Assembly (NCBI RefSeq): GCF_032116555.1
Contig: NZ_CP134949.1
Location: forward strand, 682,001-746,000
From: Halobaculum sp. XH14
GTDB lineage: Archaea > Halobacteriota > Halobacteria > Halobacteriales > Haloferacaceae
DNA: 64,000 bases
Direction: 5' to 3'
The translations under genes and the position numbers were made by a program. The notes beneath the pieces are model-generated. The model had not been told where the DNA came from, searched no databases, and saw nothing but the letters and a program-made list of their open reading frames with translations. Below, one piece after another: positions 8,421-16,431 of this stretch (the stretch's first letter is position 1; each line of letters opens with the position of its first letter).

Positions 8421-9353
8421 TTAGATGATTTTGGGGCCGGTGTGACCGTCGACGTGAAGCCGTCCGTCCTTGATTCCGAAGGTATGCTCACCTGGTTCAG
8501 AGATATCGTAAGGGAAGACGGCGAACCGGATTCTGTAAAGTTGGACATCCTCGGTGTCGCCGAAGATGTGTGTATCGAGGTCGGGCTTGATGTACGGGTT
8601 GCGGACCGGTAGAAGCCGGGCCTCTGCAGATCTTCTTGCTGCGTTGATGGTGAGGCTTTGGATCAGTATGAGATCCAGGTTCAGGTAGTCGCCGGGATTT
8701 TCTCTTAGTTCCTTCAGCGTCAGGTGGTAGTAGGTATCGTCGCCAGCGGCCAGGAAGCTGTGGGTTCCGACGACCGCTACGTTGTATTGAAGCGGGTCTT
8801 CTCTTGTCTCCAGTTGGCTGGATGCTCCTCGAAGGGTGCTGCGGATCTTGTTCTGGATCAGTTCCTGGCCGTAGAAATCTGGGCTGAACTGGATGCGTGC
8901 GGCGCTGCCGGGTGCAGATGGTAGACGGGTGACCTCTGCCCGCATGTCTTGAGGAGACTTGTAGAGGATGTCGTAGGCGGCATTGTGGGAACTGTCCTTG
9001 ATGGATTCGTAGAACTCCTCGACCTTGTCGTGGGCTGTTGGGAAGAATCCGTCTGAGTCGTAGAAGTTCTTGGCCTTGACCTGGAGTTGGTAGGTCTTTT
9101 CCTCGTACTCTACGAGGATGTCGACGTCGCCACTGTCGACGTCTGGTTCGATCTCGATATCCCCTGGGTCTACGACTCCTTGGTCGACGATGGCCTTCGC
9201 TGTCCTTAGCTGGGACTCGAAACCGACCTTCTGCCCTCTGTCGCCGTGTTCGATTGCGTGGTTGATTAGGCCTTGACCCTGTTCGGAGAACTGGACTCCC
9301 CTCTCCTCGAGAGTGCTTTTCAACCGCTGGATTTCGAGGGAAGAGGGGATCAC
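8421..9353 (-). CDS. Putative PD-(D/E)XK-type nuclease
   Basis: 310 residues. Around residues 46-93 there is a nuclease-like arrangement: Glu46 in a helix, Asp78 in GDVDILV and Gln91-Val-Lys93 in YQLQVKAK, equivalent to the E...D...(E/Q)xK core of restriction-endonuclease-fold enzymes. The rest is not recognised. It converges on the integrase gene. A stand-alone restriction-like or recombination nuclease is plausible; the fold is inferred from this motif alone. Confidence 0.6.
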   Translation of the reverse strand: MIPSSLEIQRLKSTLEERGVQFSEQGQGLINHAIEHGDRGQKVGFESQLRTAKAIVDQGVVDPGDIEIEPDVDSGDVDILVEYEEKTYQLQVKAKNFYDSDGFFPTAHDKVEEFYESIKDSSHNAAYDILYKSPQDMRAEVTRLPSAPGSAARIQFSPDFYGQELIQNKIRSTLRGASSQLETREDPLQYNVAVVGTHSFLAAGDDTYYHLTLKELRENPGDYLNLDLILIQSLTINAARRSAEARLLPVRNPYIKPDLDTHIFGDTEDVQLYRIRFAVFPYDISEPGEHTFGIKDGRLHVDGHTGPKII

Positions 9354-9449
9354 TGATTCTCTCTATTACCTTCGGTCAAATAAGAGAACTGCAGATAGGG
9401 TAGACGAACAGGCAACGTTTGAAGGAGACGGCCTGAGTTGGCCAGTGAT

Positions 9450-9818
9450 ATGAGAGTCCGAGAGTTCTACTGCGATACCTGTGATTTCTGGATGCCTGGT
9501 GGTTTCGGGGAGTATCGGTATGTCATCACGGACGACGGGGAGCGGGAGAAGCTGCTGCATCCCGGTGAGGGTTTGCAGATCCGGAAGGTGTTGGGAGAGG
9601 ACGCCTCTGACGAGTTGATTGAGGAGCGGACGGGTTACATGGTGTACTATGCTTGCAGGGATTGTGCTGCTGTCTTCGAGCTGGAGCGGGAGGAAGATGA
9701 GGAGCTCTGCCCGGAGTGTGGCAGTGGGGACGTGACCTCGGAAAACGACCTGGTTGGCGAGTCTTGTCCAAGCTGTGGAGAGGGAACCTTTGTCGACGAG
9801 ACTACCGGTATAGCTTGA
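9450..9818 (+). CDS. Zinc-ribbon protein
   Basis: 122 residues from the ATG at 9450. Four CxxC knuckles are visible: CDTC near the N-terminus, CRDC in the middle, and CPECG and CPSCG near the end, enough for two zinc ribbons. The last two knuckles resemble rubredoxin-like zinc ribbons. The rest is acidic. Function unknown; protein or nucleic-acid binding is the usual role of such ribbons. Confidence 0.72.
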   Translation: MRVREFYCDTCDFWMPGGFGEYRYVITDDGEREKLLHPGEGLQIRKVLGEDASDELIEERTGYMVYYACRDCAAVFELEREEDEELCPECGSGDVTSENDLVGESCPSCGEGTFVDETTGIA

Positions 9819-10183
9819 GGAGTAGGATTGCTGGTCGTGCTCGAATCTGGAAAACCGTGGAGCCAGCCTCGGAACTGGACGCCTTATGACAACTGTTTTA
9901 CAACCGGAGAAACTCGATTCTTTATAAAGGGTTTAATCTGGTTCAAGACGGTCGTAATGAAGGGAGATACCTGGCCGTACGTAGAGAGATGTCCTCGAAC
10001 CGTATTGATTCCGGAAGTTCGGGTCTGGCGATCTCTCGCTTCAGAGGGGTTTCGTTATATTCTGTGTGAAGTTAGCGGTGTTTGTGCCGCGCGACCCTAG
10101 GGGTGAAGCTGGAAATTCCCCTCCGCTACATTTGTCAAACGGGTTAAACTTTATCGTCCTCCAGGCCCTGTACCTTTCTCGGC
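9819..10183. other. Intergenic region with promoter-like AT-rich stretches
   Basis: 365 bases without a supported gene. AT-rich TATA-like elements lie near 9911-9925 (TTTATAAAGG) and near 10143-10152 (GTTAAACTTTA); the second is at a plausible distance for the gene beginning at 10184. The one open frame here has composition unlike its neighbours. Confidence 0.4.
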
Positions 10184-10912
10184 ATGACCGCCAACTACCG
10201 AACGGAGGCAGTCGGTGATAGCTTCGTAGAAGCGTATGCAGATGCATCTGACCTGTGGCTCCGGCACCGGCCACAATCCCTGACAGTGCGAGTAACCGAC
10301 CCTGTTTCAGAATGGAGTGCTGTTCCCAGCGACCGAGATACCCAGCTCGATACCTGGCGGCAGGCACTCCGACTCGGTGACCAGTTCAGCACTATCGAGG
10401 ATGTCTCACTCAGCAAGACGTCGCCGCTTACCGGCGGTGACACCGTAGCCCACTGGGTCGAGGATCGTGTGATCGAGCAACTGGACGGAGGATACTGGGG
10501 GCAGAGCGGGGAAGCGATCGAAGAGTGCATCGACCAGGGCCTGAAGGGATATCCCGGTAATCGAAGGAACGCTCTAATCGCCAATCTGTTCGATGAAAGC
10601 GACCGGCAGAAAGCGATGAAGGCACCGAAGGTGAAGGGACTGCCCTGCGTCAGCCACCTACAGTTCACGACGGACTTCGGGACGCTCGGCCTCTGCACGA
10701 CACTCCGCAGCCAGTACTTCGGCCTGAAAGGGCTGGGGAACCTCGTGGCATCAGGTGCTCTCCTGGCATACGCTGCACGGCAGGCTGACTACGAGGTAGG
10801 CGAGGTACGCGAAGAGATCCACAACGTCACGACTCACGACGAGGAGAACGTCCGGAAGATCTACCGAAAGCTCCAGGATGCTGAGCAGGAGGATGAACTT
10901 GTCGAGGCTTGA
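10184..10912 (+). CDS. Thymidylate-synthase-like protein
   Basis: 242 residues. The C-terminal half follows the thymidylate synthase pattern: catalytic-type Cys155 in GLPCVSHLQF, an LRSQYFGLKGLGN segment that matches the RSxDxxLGLPFN block (Arg175, Ser176, Asn186), then ASGALLAYAARQ and EVGEVREEIHNVTTH. TS-family enzymes methylate or hydroxymethylate dUMP or dCMP. The fully conserved RSxD aspartate is absent and the FN motif is one residue shorter, so the substrate may differ. Viral members often make modified pyrimidines. Confidence 0.72.
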   Translation: MTANYRTEAVGDSFVEAYADASDLWLRHRPQSLTVRVTDPVSEWSAVPSDRDTQLDTWRQALRLGDQFSTIEDVSLSKTSPLTGGDTVAHWVEDRVIEQLDGGYWGQSGEAIEECIDQGLKGYPGNRRNALIANLFDESDRQKAMKAPKVKGLPCVSHLQFTTDFGTLGLCTTLRSQYFGLKGLGNLVASGALLAYAARQADYEVGEVREEIHNVTTHDEENVRKIYRKLQDAEQEDELVEA

Positions 10913-10949
10913 CCTTGAAAAAGGTCGCCTCCCTCAATAGAAGGTAGGA

Positions 10950-11672
10950 ATGGAACTGGGCCTGATCTCGGACGTTCACGCGAACCTGCCGGCGTTGGAA
11001 GCAGTATTCGAGGATATGCCGGAGAGTGTAGACGAAGTCGCTTGTCTCGGTGACGTCGTCGGATACAATCCCTACCCTGTGGAGTGCGTGGACCAGGTCC
11101 AGGAAGAATGTAGCTACGTGCTGCAGGGGAACCATGACCGAGAGATCAGGAACCCAAGTTACGGCAGTAATCAGCAAGCGGTGAAAGGTTTGCAGCTGGC
11201 CGAGGATAGGATGGAAGAAGAGGATATCGAGTATCTATTGGAGTTGCCGGAGACGCAAGAACTCGCGGACGGGGATATCTTGGCGGCTCACAGCCACCCA
11301 GAGAACACTGACGAGTACGTGTTCCCCAGCGGTTTCTCCGATATCGAGAGATATCTGGACAGCTACGATGCTGTGGTCCTTGGGCATACCCATCTACAAG
11401 CCGTGGAACAGTTCGAGGAAGGCGTGGTCTTGAATCCGGGTAGTGTCGGGCAGCCACGGGACGAGGCCACGGCGGCCTACGCTGTATTGGATACTGAGTC
11501 GTGGGAGACTGAGCTTGGCCGGACGAGTTACGATATCTGGAGGGTAGTCGAGGAGATCGAGAAGACTGGTTTGCCGCCGGGGACTGGTGACAGGCTTCTT
11601 CCTGAGAGCCGTGGACAGTCCCAGGGCCGAGGCGGCGGTAATCCTTGGAGTACTGGTGGACGTCGACGCTGA
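10950..11672 (+). CDS. Calcineurin-like metallophosphoesterase (YfcE/MJ0936 type)
   Basis: 240 residues. Metal-binding motifs appear in order: SDVHAN (residues 7-12), LGDVVG, GNHDRE and GHTHLQ, followed by the NPGSVGQPRD signature of the YfcE/MJ0936-type phosphodiesterases. A purine-rich GAAGGTAGGA lies just before the ATG. The last about 30 residues are basic and glycine-rich and look less conserved. The likely activity is hydrolysis of phosphodiesters; the natural substrate is unknown. Confidence 0.9.
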   Translation: MELGLISDVHANLPALEAVFEDMPESVDEVACLGDVVGYNPYPVECVDQVQEECSYVLQGNHDREIRNPSYGSNQQAVKGLQLAEDRMEEEDIEYLLELPETQELADGDILAAHSHPENTDEYVFPSGFSDIERYLDSYDAVVLGHTHLQAVEQFEEGVVLNPGSVGQPRDEATAAYAVLDTESWETELGRTSYDIWRVVEEIEKTGLPPGTGDRLLPESRGQSQGRGGGNPWSTGGRRR

Positions 11673-11684
11673 ACCCTGGTACTT

Positions 11685-11855
11685 CTACACCTTGTCGGGC
11701 ATCGGGTTCCCGGTTTCTCGACACCAGCGGACGCGGCATTCCAGGCTGCAGAAGAAGAGCTGTTCCCCACTGACGATTGCATAATACCAGTGAGCTTTGT
11801 CCAAGTCTCGTCTCTGGCCGCACCACTGGCAGTCACTAATTGTCTCGTCCTTCAC
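11685..11855 (-). CDS. Small zinc-finger protein
   Basis: 56 residues from a GTG at 11855 (KDETISDCQWCGQRRDLDKA ...). A CxxC pair (CQWC) and a later CSLEC pair would form a treble-clef-like zinc site, as in small FCS/MYM-type or HNH-less fingers. It ends NPMPDKV and converges on the phosphoesterase gene. Too small for automatic calling, but composition and the Cys spacing support it. Confidence 0.62.
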   Translation of the reverse strand: MKDETISDCQWCGQRRDLDKAHWYYAIVSGEQLFFCSLECRVRWCRETGNPMPDKV

Positions 11856-11899
11856 ATCGCAGTAAACGGTTTATTGGAGCAAAAGGTTAACTACAGGCT

Positions 11900-12085
11900 A
11901 TGAGTGATGCTGAGGCACTGGAGGAGTTGGCGGCAGCGATATATCATGTTCAGAAAGCAGAGAGCAAGGCTGAGACAGAGTTAGTGGCTAATATGCTGGA
12001 GAACTCGCTGGATGACCTGGATGATCAGGCCCGAGAGATCCTAACGGTAATCGGTGAACAGGAGTACCAGAAAGGGAGGCTGTAA
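11900..12085 (+). CDS. Small acidic helical protein
   Basis: 61 residues, mostly predicted alpha-helix (AEALEELAAAIYHVQKAESK ...), strongly acidic, no recognised family. An AT-rich promoter-like stretch lies just upstream (GGTTTATTGGAGCAAAAGG). Confidence 0.6.
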   Translation: MSDAEALEELAAAIYHVQKAESKAETELVANMLENSLDDLDDQAREILTVIGEQEYQKGRL

Positions 12086-12087
12086 GG

Positions 12088-12207
12088 ATGGGTCGTTTAG
12101 CTTGTAAAGTCGTGGAGGCTGTACTCGAGGAGTGTGAGAGGCGGGGAATCGAACTGAGCGATCTGCCTCTTTCTGAAGATGTTGAGGATGATTTGGATTC
12201 TTCTTAA
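12088..12207 (+). CDS. Very small acidic protein
   Basis: 39 residues (GRLACKVVEAVLEECERRGI ...), ATG at 12088, two bases after the stop of the preceding small gene, with the purine-rich GGGAGG just before. Helix followed by an acidic tail (SEDVEDDLDSS). Function unknown; co-translated with the 61-residue gene. Confidence 0.55.
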   Translation: MGRLACKVVEAVLEECERRGIELSDLPLSEDVEDDLDSS

Positions 12208-12408
12208 AAAGTTCTGAGCCGCATTACAGCTCGCGGTGGTAGCTGAATCGATTTACGAGAAGCTCAACGACTCCAATATTGCTGTAGTACGGGTCGCGTC
12301 CCATTTGCTGTAGAAGCGTTCGAGGCTGGGTTTCTTCCGGGAAATCGTGAGGACAGCAGTTACCAGCTTACGGAGGAGCATACGAACGTCGACCTGCCCT
12401 CTGGATTC

Positions 12409-13161
12409 ATGGATAATGATTACGAGGACCCGGATCTGGACAGGTTGCTTGAGAAGTTCCATGAACGGGAGCCACGAGTCGCGGTGATCGGAGACGCCTA
12501 CACCAGGGAAGAGGCGGAGAAGTACCAAGATACCATCGACGACCTCGCTGACGAGTACCCGTACCGGCGTTTCATCGTTGCGCCAAAGTGCGAGGCAGCT
12601 TTCGAGGTCCTGGATGCCGAGACTACGACTCTGGGTTATGCGAACGGGAAGAGTTCGGTGCAGGCAGAAGACTTGGGGCCAGTGAAGTTCCGTGGATGGA
12701 ACGTACATATCCTGGGCGGCAATCCTATCGACGCTTATGAGGCTATGCAGTCATTGACTCAGCCAACTCTGGACGGTCGAGAGCCGGCGAACATCGTTGG
12801 ATATGACTGGAATGGGCCGCTGCGGATGGCCTACTGGGAGTATTGGACGCCAGATGGTTGGCAGGACAACGGGCACTTGACACCTCGGGAAACAGCCCGT
12901 AGATCGTACCAGGAAATCAAGCAGTACCTGCAGGAGAAAGATGTGTGGCCGGAGACTGAGCCTCGGGAACTGTACGGTGAGGCTGTAGAGGAACCGGACT
13001 TTGACATCTTCATGGACAAGGGTGGAGACCCGATTCCGTCGCGTGAAGCCTTGGAGACTTCGTACGTCCGTGAGTACGAGGAGAAAGGCACGCTGGCGTT
13101 TGAGTCAGAGTCGCAGATGAAGTTTATCGAGTACCGGGAAGGCTTGACACCGGTCGGCTGA
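12409..13161 (+). CDS. Hypothetical protein with a distant TGT/DUF6610-like core
   Basis: 250 residues. A first half with RVAVIGDAYTREEAEKYQD and RRFIVAPKCEAAFEVL is followed by WNVHILGGNPIDAYEAMQSL and NIVGYDWNGPLRMAYWEYW. The block HILGG...P......VGYDWN resembles haloarchaeal DUF6610 proteins and, more distantly, tRNA-guanine-transglycosylase-like barrels. This is a memory-based likeness and weak. The C-terminus (from about 195) is acidic and not recognised. Confidence 0.6.
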   Translation: MDNDYEDPDLDRLLEKFHEREPRVAVIGDAYTREEAEKYQDTIDDLADEYPYRRFIVAPKCEAAFEVLDAETTTLGYANGKSSVQAEDLGPVKFRGWNVHILGGNPIDAYEAMQSLTQPTLDGREPANIVGYDWNGPLRMAYWEYWTPDGWQDNGHLTPRETARRSYQEIKQYLQEKDVWPETEPRELYGEAVEEPDFDIFMDKGGDPIPSREALETSYVREYEEKGTLAFESESQMKFIEYREGLTPVG

Positions 13162-13196
13162 ACTGTTTTAAACACGGGATTCGGATATTTTCTACA

Positions 13197-13580
13197 ATGG
13201 CGCTGAACGAGTTCGACCAAGACCAAATGGAACACTTCGAGTGGATCAGCGACGAGCTGTATGATTCACTGGAGTCAGGGGAGGATGTGGAGATCCGTGT
13301 CCGCCCTGGTTACGATGATGCGCCGCGTCAGTACGACCTGCAGAGGATTCTCGATCCGAGGATGGAACGGTTCCAGGAGTCCAGCAGTGAAGCTGTCGAC
13401 GACCTGTACGAGTTTGTCGACGACTTCTTTGGCGAGACTCAGTACGTGGACTGGACGACTGTAGCGTTCGATGAGTTGGAGCAGAGAGGCGAGGAGTTTT
13501 TCGAGTACGATGACGGCAGCGAGCTACATATTGAGGTATATGAGCCAAGAGAAGACGGCCATGATATTCTACGTCTCTAG
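13197..13580 (+). CDS. Acidic hypothetical protein
   Basis: 127 residues, very rich in D and E, with aromatic clusters (MEHFEWISDELYDSLE, YEFVDDFFGETQYVDW). No recognised domain. It overlaps the end of the convergent 97-residue gene by 12 bases. Confidence 0.6.
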   Translation: MALNEFDQDQMEHFEWISDELYDSLESGEDVEIRVRPGYDDAPRQYDLQRILDPRMERFQESSSEAVDDLYEFVDDFFGETQYVDWTTVAFDELEQRGEEFFEYDDGSELHIEVYEPREDGHDILRL

Positions 13581-13862
13581 TTTCTTTTCTGCGTGGATTT
13601 TCATGAGATCCCAGTTGTTCTTCAGGTAGTCGTAGAGTTCGTCGTCGCCATCGTTCAGTGCTTGATGGGTTGCTTCTTCGATGTTCCGCCAGACCTCGTA
13701 GAAATACTCAGTGTCATCTCTCTGGTGCTGTGCTTCCGCGATCTCCTCAAGGATCTGTTTCCGGGCTTCTTTGATTTCGTCTTCACTGGATTCAGGGGCG
13801 AAGATTGTGGTATACGGGGGACGCATTTTTCTCCGTGTCTGCTTATCGAGCCTATTGACCAA
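13569..13862 (-). CDS. Hypothetical helical protein
   Basis: 97 residues. Basic N-terminus (VNRLDKQTRRKMRPPY) followed by long charged helices (EIKEARKQILEEIAEAQHQR). No family recognised. An AT-rich stretch precedes the start on this strand. It could be a small regulator, but nothing shows this directly. Confidence 0.6.
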   Translation of the reverse strand: MVNRLDKQTRRKMRPPYTTIFAPESSEDEIKEARKQILEEIAEAQHQRDDTEYFYEVWRNIEEATHQALNDGDDELYDYLKNNWDLMKIHAEKKLET

Positions 13863-13909
13863 AATAGTTATTGTAGTATATGGTTTACTGTGCTATTGGC
13901 GATACTGGT

Positions 13910-14350
13910 ATGAACGGTAGTTTGCCTGAGGCCGGTCGAGAAGGTATCGAGCAACTGGAGAACGGGAACGTGGTTCAGGCGCGGAATGAGTTTGCCCGTC
14001 TCCACGTCAAGGCAGGGATGAAGAAGCAGGGTGTACTGAAGACGGATACTGATGAGAGTTACTGGGAACGAGTGGAGGACTTGGCGGAGGAGGCTACACA
14101 GATTCTCCACAACGTGGGAGACGCTGCGGAGGCGTTGAAACGGTTGGAGGAGTTGTTTGAGGGCCGTGTTTTCGACAGTTCTGCGATCACCTACCAGGGC
14201 GGTGTCGGTGAGGCGGAGAAGACTGTCTCGGAGTCTGATACGGATGAGGTGGTGCAGGATCGTATCGAGTTCTTGGAGGAGGAGATTAAGCGGTCGCAGG
14301 AGGACTTGATGGAGTTGAAGGAGGAGCTCGACGAACTCCGTGACGAGTGA
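13910..14350 (+). CDS. Helical protein, first of a tandem paralogous pair
   Basis: 146 residues from the ATG at 13910. Helical bundle-like N-terminus (AGREGIEQLENGNVVQARNE), a YWERVEDLAEEATQIL segment and a C-terminal coiled coil (IEFLEEEIKRSQEDLMELKE). The next gene repeats this layout with clear residue matches, so the two arose by duplication. The role is unknown; scaffold-like proteins often look like this. Confidence 0.7.
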   Translation: MNGSLPEAGREGIEQLENGNVVQARNEFARLHVKAGMKKQGVLKTDTDESYWERVEDLAEEATQILHNVGDAAEALKRLEELFEGRVFDSSAITYQGGVGEAEKTVSESDTDEVVQDRIEFLEEEIKRSQEDLMELKEELDELRDE

Positions 14351-14353
14351 GTG

Positions 14354-14800
14354 ATGCGGGGTTCTTCGCCTGAGCCGCTGCGTAGTGCTGTGGAGAAACT
14401 GGAGGAAGGTGATTTTCAAGGGGCGAAGGAGGAGTTTGAGCAGGTCCGGCAGCAAGCTGAATTGAAAAACGAGGGAGTGTTGGAGAGAAGGTCGGGGGAG
14501 GAGTACTGGAGAGGTATTGGTGAAGCAGCTGAGGAAGCTGTCCGTGTCATCGAGGTCTTAGGAAGCTCTGAGGAGGCGTTGAACCGGTTAGAGAATGTTG
14601 TTAGGAGTGCGGACCCTGATTCCGGTGTTTCCTACAAGCCAGGTGTAGGTGAGGAGGAGAGGACGTTGGATCATCAGTCTACGGACGAGGTTATCCAGAA
14701 TCGTATCGAGTTCCTCGAGGAGGAGATTGAGAACTCTGACGAGGAATTACCGGGGTTACGCCGGGAGTTAGATGAGCTTCGAGACTACCAAGAAGAGTGA
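14354..14800 (+). CDS. Helical protein, second of a tandem paralogous pair
   Basis: 148 residues. It aligns with the preceding gene over its full length: LRSAVEKLEEGDFQGAKEEF, EEYWRGIGEAAEEAVRVI, VSYKPGVGEEERTL and a shared DEVIQNRIEFLEEEI coiled coil. The start is the ATG at 14354 or the GTG at 14351, in a TGA-GTG-ATG junction with the upstream stop, so it is translationally coupled. Confidence 0.7.
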   Translation: MRGSSPEPLRSAVEKLEEGDFQGAKEEFEQVRQQAELKNEGVLERRSGEEYWRGIGEAAEEAVRVIEVLGSSEEALNRLENVVRSADPDSGVSYKPGVGEEERTLDHQSTDEVIQNRIEFLEEEIENSDEELPGLRRELDELRDYQEE

Positions 14801-14812
14801 AATCGACGGGTT

Positions 14813-15133
14813 CTATTCGGTCTCCAGTAGTTCATCGATCTCCCAGAAGTCCATTGTCTCGTCCTGTTCTTCGTCGTAGAGTGCGACTGCTTTCACGCCT
14901 TCTTCCGGCTTCGTGTAGAGCAGGTCATATCGTTCATCGTTGCCGGTGTCGATGGAGAAGTAGGGCATGGTGCTGCCTTTGACTTCGTGACTGTAATCGC
15001 CGGCTTGGTCTTCAAGGATGGATCTGACTTTTTCGAGCGGCAGATTCACGGGGAAGATGTAGTCGCCGTCGTTGAGTTTGATAGAGCCGCCGAGTGGCTC
15101 GCTCAGGGTTTTGTCGTATTCTACACGTCCTAT
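14813..15133 (-). CDS. Hypothetical protein with ATA start, short paralogue of the 52-kb gene
   Basis: 106 residues from an ATA at 15133. The standard-start reading begins only at a GTG at 15049 and would lose EPLGGSIKLNDGDYIFP, which matches ALGGSILLDDGDYVLP in the protein at 51958-52911, so the upstream reading is real. The ATA lies 6 nt after GGTGA (15140-15144), the same spacing as for GTG starts in this operon. Last gene of the leftward small-gene operon. Confidence 0.65.
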   Translation of the reverse strand: MGRVEYDKTLSEPLGGSIKLNDGDYIFPVNLPLEKVRSILEDQAGDYSHEVKGSTMPYFSIDTGNDERYDLLYTKPEEGVKAVALYDEEQDETMDFWEIDELLETE

Positions 15134-15170
15134 ACACAGTCACCTATCCGGGTTCTTCTCAATGGTATTT

Positions 15171-15263
15171 TTATTCAATTTGGTCGAAGTCGCGGTTTCC
15201 GCATTTGGGACAGATACCCATGTCGTCCGGTTCTTTGTTGCCGCATTCGCTGCACTCCTTCAT
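15171..15263 (-). CDS. Thirty-residue zinc-ribbon miniprotein
   Basis: MKECSECGNKEPDDMGICPK is followed by CGNRDFDQIE: two CxxC knuckles, the minimum for a zinc ribbon. The ATG at 15263 follows GGAGGGAGATGATTTCAG, a good Shine-Dalgarno. It lies in the leftward operon between another miniprotein and the ATA-started gene. Such single ribbons often act as protein- or nucleic-acid-binding adaptors. Confidence 0.65.
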   Translation of the reverse strand: MKECSECGNKEPDDMGICPKCGNRDFDQIE

Positions 15264-15305
15264 CTGAAATCATCTCCCTCCACGAAGTCGATAAACCTGG
15301 CTCGT

Positions 15306-15398
15306 TCACCTGGACCGGATCAGGTCGTCTCCCCTGCAGGAGTTGCACAAGCCGAACATTGTAACGTTGTCACAGCCTTTCCGGACGCATTCCCGCAT
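15306..15398 (-). CDS. Thirty-residue cysteine-pair miniprotein
   Basis: MRECVRKGCDNVTMFGLCNS continues CRGDDLIRSR. The spacing CxxxxC ... CxxC suits a zinc site. The ATG at 15398 lies two bases after the stop of the DUF6884 gene and is preceded by GGAAGGTGG, so it is coupled to it. Confidence 0.58.
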   Translation of the reverse strand: MRECVRKGCDNVTMFGLCNSCRGDDLIRSR

Positions 15399-15400
15399 CT

Positions 15401-16099
15401 CTAACCACCTTCCAGCCAGTCGTTCCAGTCTGATTGTCCGTCGACGTCCGGTACATCCAGGTCCGGTTCTCTGTAGGAACGTACTGAGGATTGCCGTGAC
15501 TCAGTATCTTGGTTCCGGGTTTCTTCGTAGAACTCGGCCTCTTCCTTCAACCAGGCCATTTGCTCCCCGATTCCGGAGAAGTCCTGCTCCTGGAATGGGA
15601 ACCGGGTTTCCCAGGGAAACGGTTCGAACACATCGTTCTCTTTGAGAGGGTCGACGTAGTCGTCGCCGGCGAGTACGATTAATCGGCGGCAGTGCGGATT
15701 CTCTTCGGGAAACCCTGATTTCATGCCGAGCCAGGAAGCGAGTCCGTAGTGAACGCGGCGGGTCCAGAAGTCGAGCCGGTCGTTGTAGAGTGGTTCGTCC
15801 CAGGGATAGCTGGTGTGTTGGTAGGCTTCTGGTTCGACTGGTGCTGGTTCTCCTTCCAGGTCTCCTATGGTGGTGTTGTAGGGTTCTGTTTCGAGGCTGG
15901 GCCAGAGTACGTCGTGTTCGGCGGAGAGTATCGCCCAAGGCGTGGTCCCTTCCGGGGCGTCTTCCCCGATTTGTGACCGGGCCTCTGCGTATCGCTTCTT
16001 CAGCTGGAAGTACGTCGACGTGTAGAGATCCTCGGCAGGTACGGGTTCATTCTGTTTCTGCTGGCCGCAGCCAACCAAGACGTAGGTGCCGTCCTCGAT
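15401..16099 (-). CDS. DUF6884 family protein, probable ATC start
   Basis: 232 residues. YVLVGCGQQKQNEPVPAEDL followed by LYTSTYFQLKKRYAEA and WAILSAEHDVLWP is the DUF6884 signature. The first standard codon, TTG at 16078, falls inside the first strand of the domain; reading from the ATC at 16099 adds EDGTYV and restores it. That ATC follows the upstream TAG directly and is 7 nt after GGTGA (16107-16111). The biochemical role of DUF6884 is not settled; it is common in phage and defence contexts. Confidence 0.75.
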   Translation of the reverse strand: MEDGTYVLVGCGQQKQNEPVPAEDLYTSTYFQLKKRYAEARSQIGEDAPEGTTPWAILSAEHDVLWPSLETEPYNTTIGDLEGEPAPVEPEAYQHTSYPWDEPLYNDRLDFWTRRVHYGLASWLGMKSGFPEENPHCRRLIVLAGDDYVDPLKENDVFEPFPWETRFPFQEQDFSGIGEQMAWLKEEAEFYEETRNQDTESRQSSVRSYREPDLDVPDVDGQSDWNDWLEGG

Positions 16100-16327
16100 C
16101 TACGAATCACCTTCTCCGGGTTCGAGTGCTTCCCCAGCTTCTTCGATCGTGGCCGGGAAGATCATCAGATCCGGGTTTTCCTCCAAGGCGGTGTCGATAC
16201 AGTCCTCGTGGCTTTGGATGTAGTCGGGGACTCCAGAGTAGACGAATTTCAGGACTGGTTCTTCAAGATCTGTACCGGTGTAGAGTTCTGCGATGTAGTA
16301 GCCGTCGACCTCTCTGCCGTCTACTAT
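16100..16327 (-). CDS. Small hypothetical protein, non-canonical start
   Basis: About 75 residues (VDGREVDGYYIAELYTGTDL ... PDLMIFPATIEEAGEAL ...). The frame has no ATG, GTG or TTG near its front. Candidate starts are GTC at 16330 (9 nt after GGTGA), ATA at 16327 or GTA at 16324, which overlaps the preceding TAG. Clear coding composition and its fit between coupled genes make it real even though the start is uncertain. Confidence 0.6.
   Translation of the reverse strand: MVDGREVDGYYIAELYTGTDLEEPVLKFVYSGVPDYIQSHEDCIDTALEENPDLMIFPATIEEAGEALEPGEGDS
16107..16111 (-). promoter_or_regulatory. Shine-Dalgarno core deciding the ATC start of the DUF6884 gene
   Basis: GGAGAAGGTGA precedes the ATC at 16099 by 7 nt. 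GGTGA pairs with the 3-prime end of archaeal 16S rRNA. The only standard start, TTG at 16078, is 28 nt away, too far for this site. Confidence 0.6.
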
Positions 16328-16431
16328 GACCGGTGATTCTCACCTTGATTGAGTAAATGTAACCCGAAGAGAGTCGCCGCGACTCCTCCAAAATATGCCA
16401 GTAAAACCACATCCATACAGCTGAACGTCAC
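16324..16431 (-). CDS. Small single-pass membrane protein
   Basis: 35 residues from a GTG at 16431: TFSCMDVVLLAYFGGVAATL then FGLHLLNQGENHRS. One transmembrane helix spans about residues 6-26. The GTG lies 6 nt after GGTGA, and the gene overlaps the end of the 116-residue gene upstream, so it is translationally coupled. Confidence 0.62.
   Translation of the reverse strand: MTFSCMDVVLLAYFGGVAATLFGLHLLNQGENHRS

Noticed and set aside
12208-12408. Possible tiny genes on either strand (about 26 and 42 codons)
   Set aside because: Both strands offer a short frame with acceptable codons and no ribosome site; nothing decides between them.
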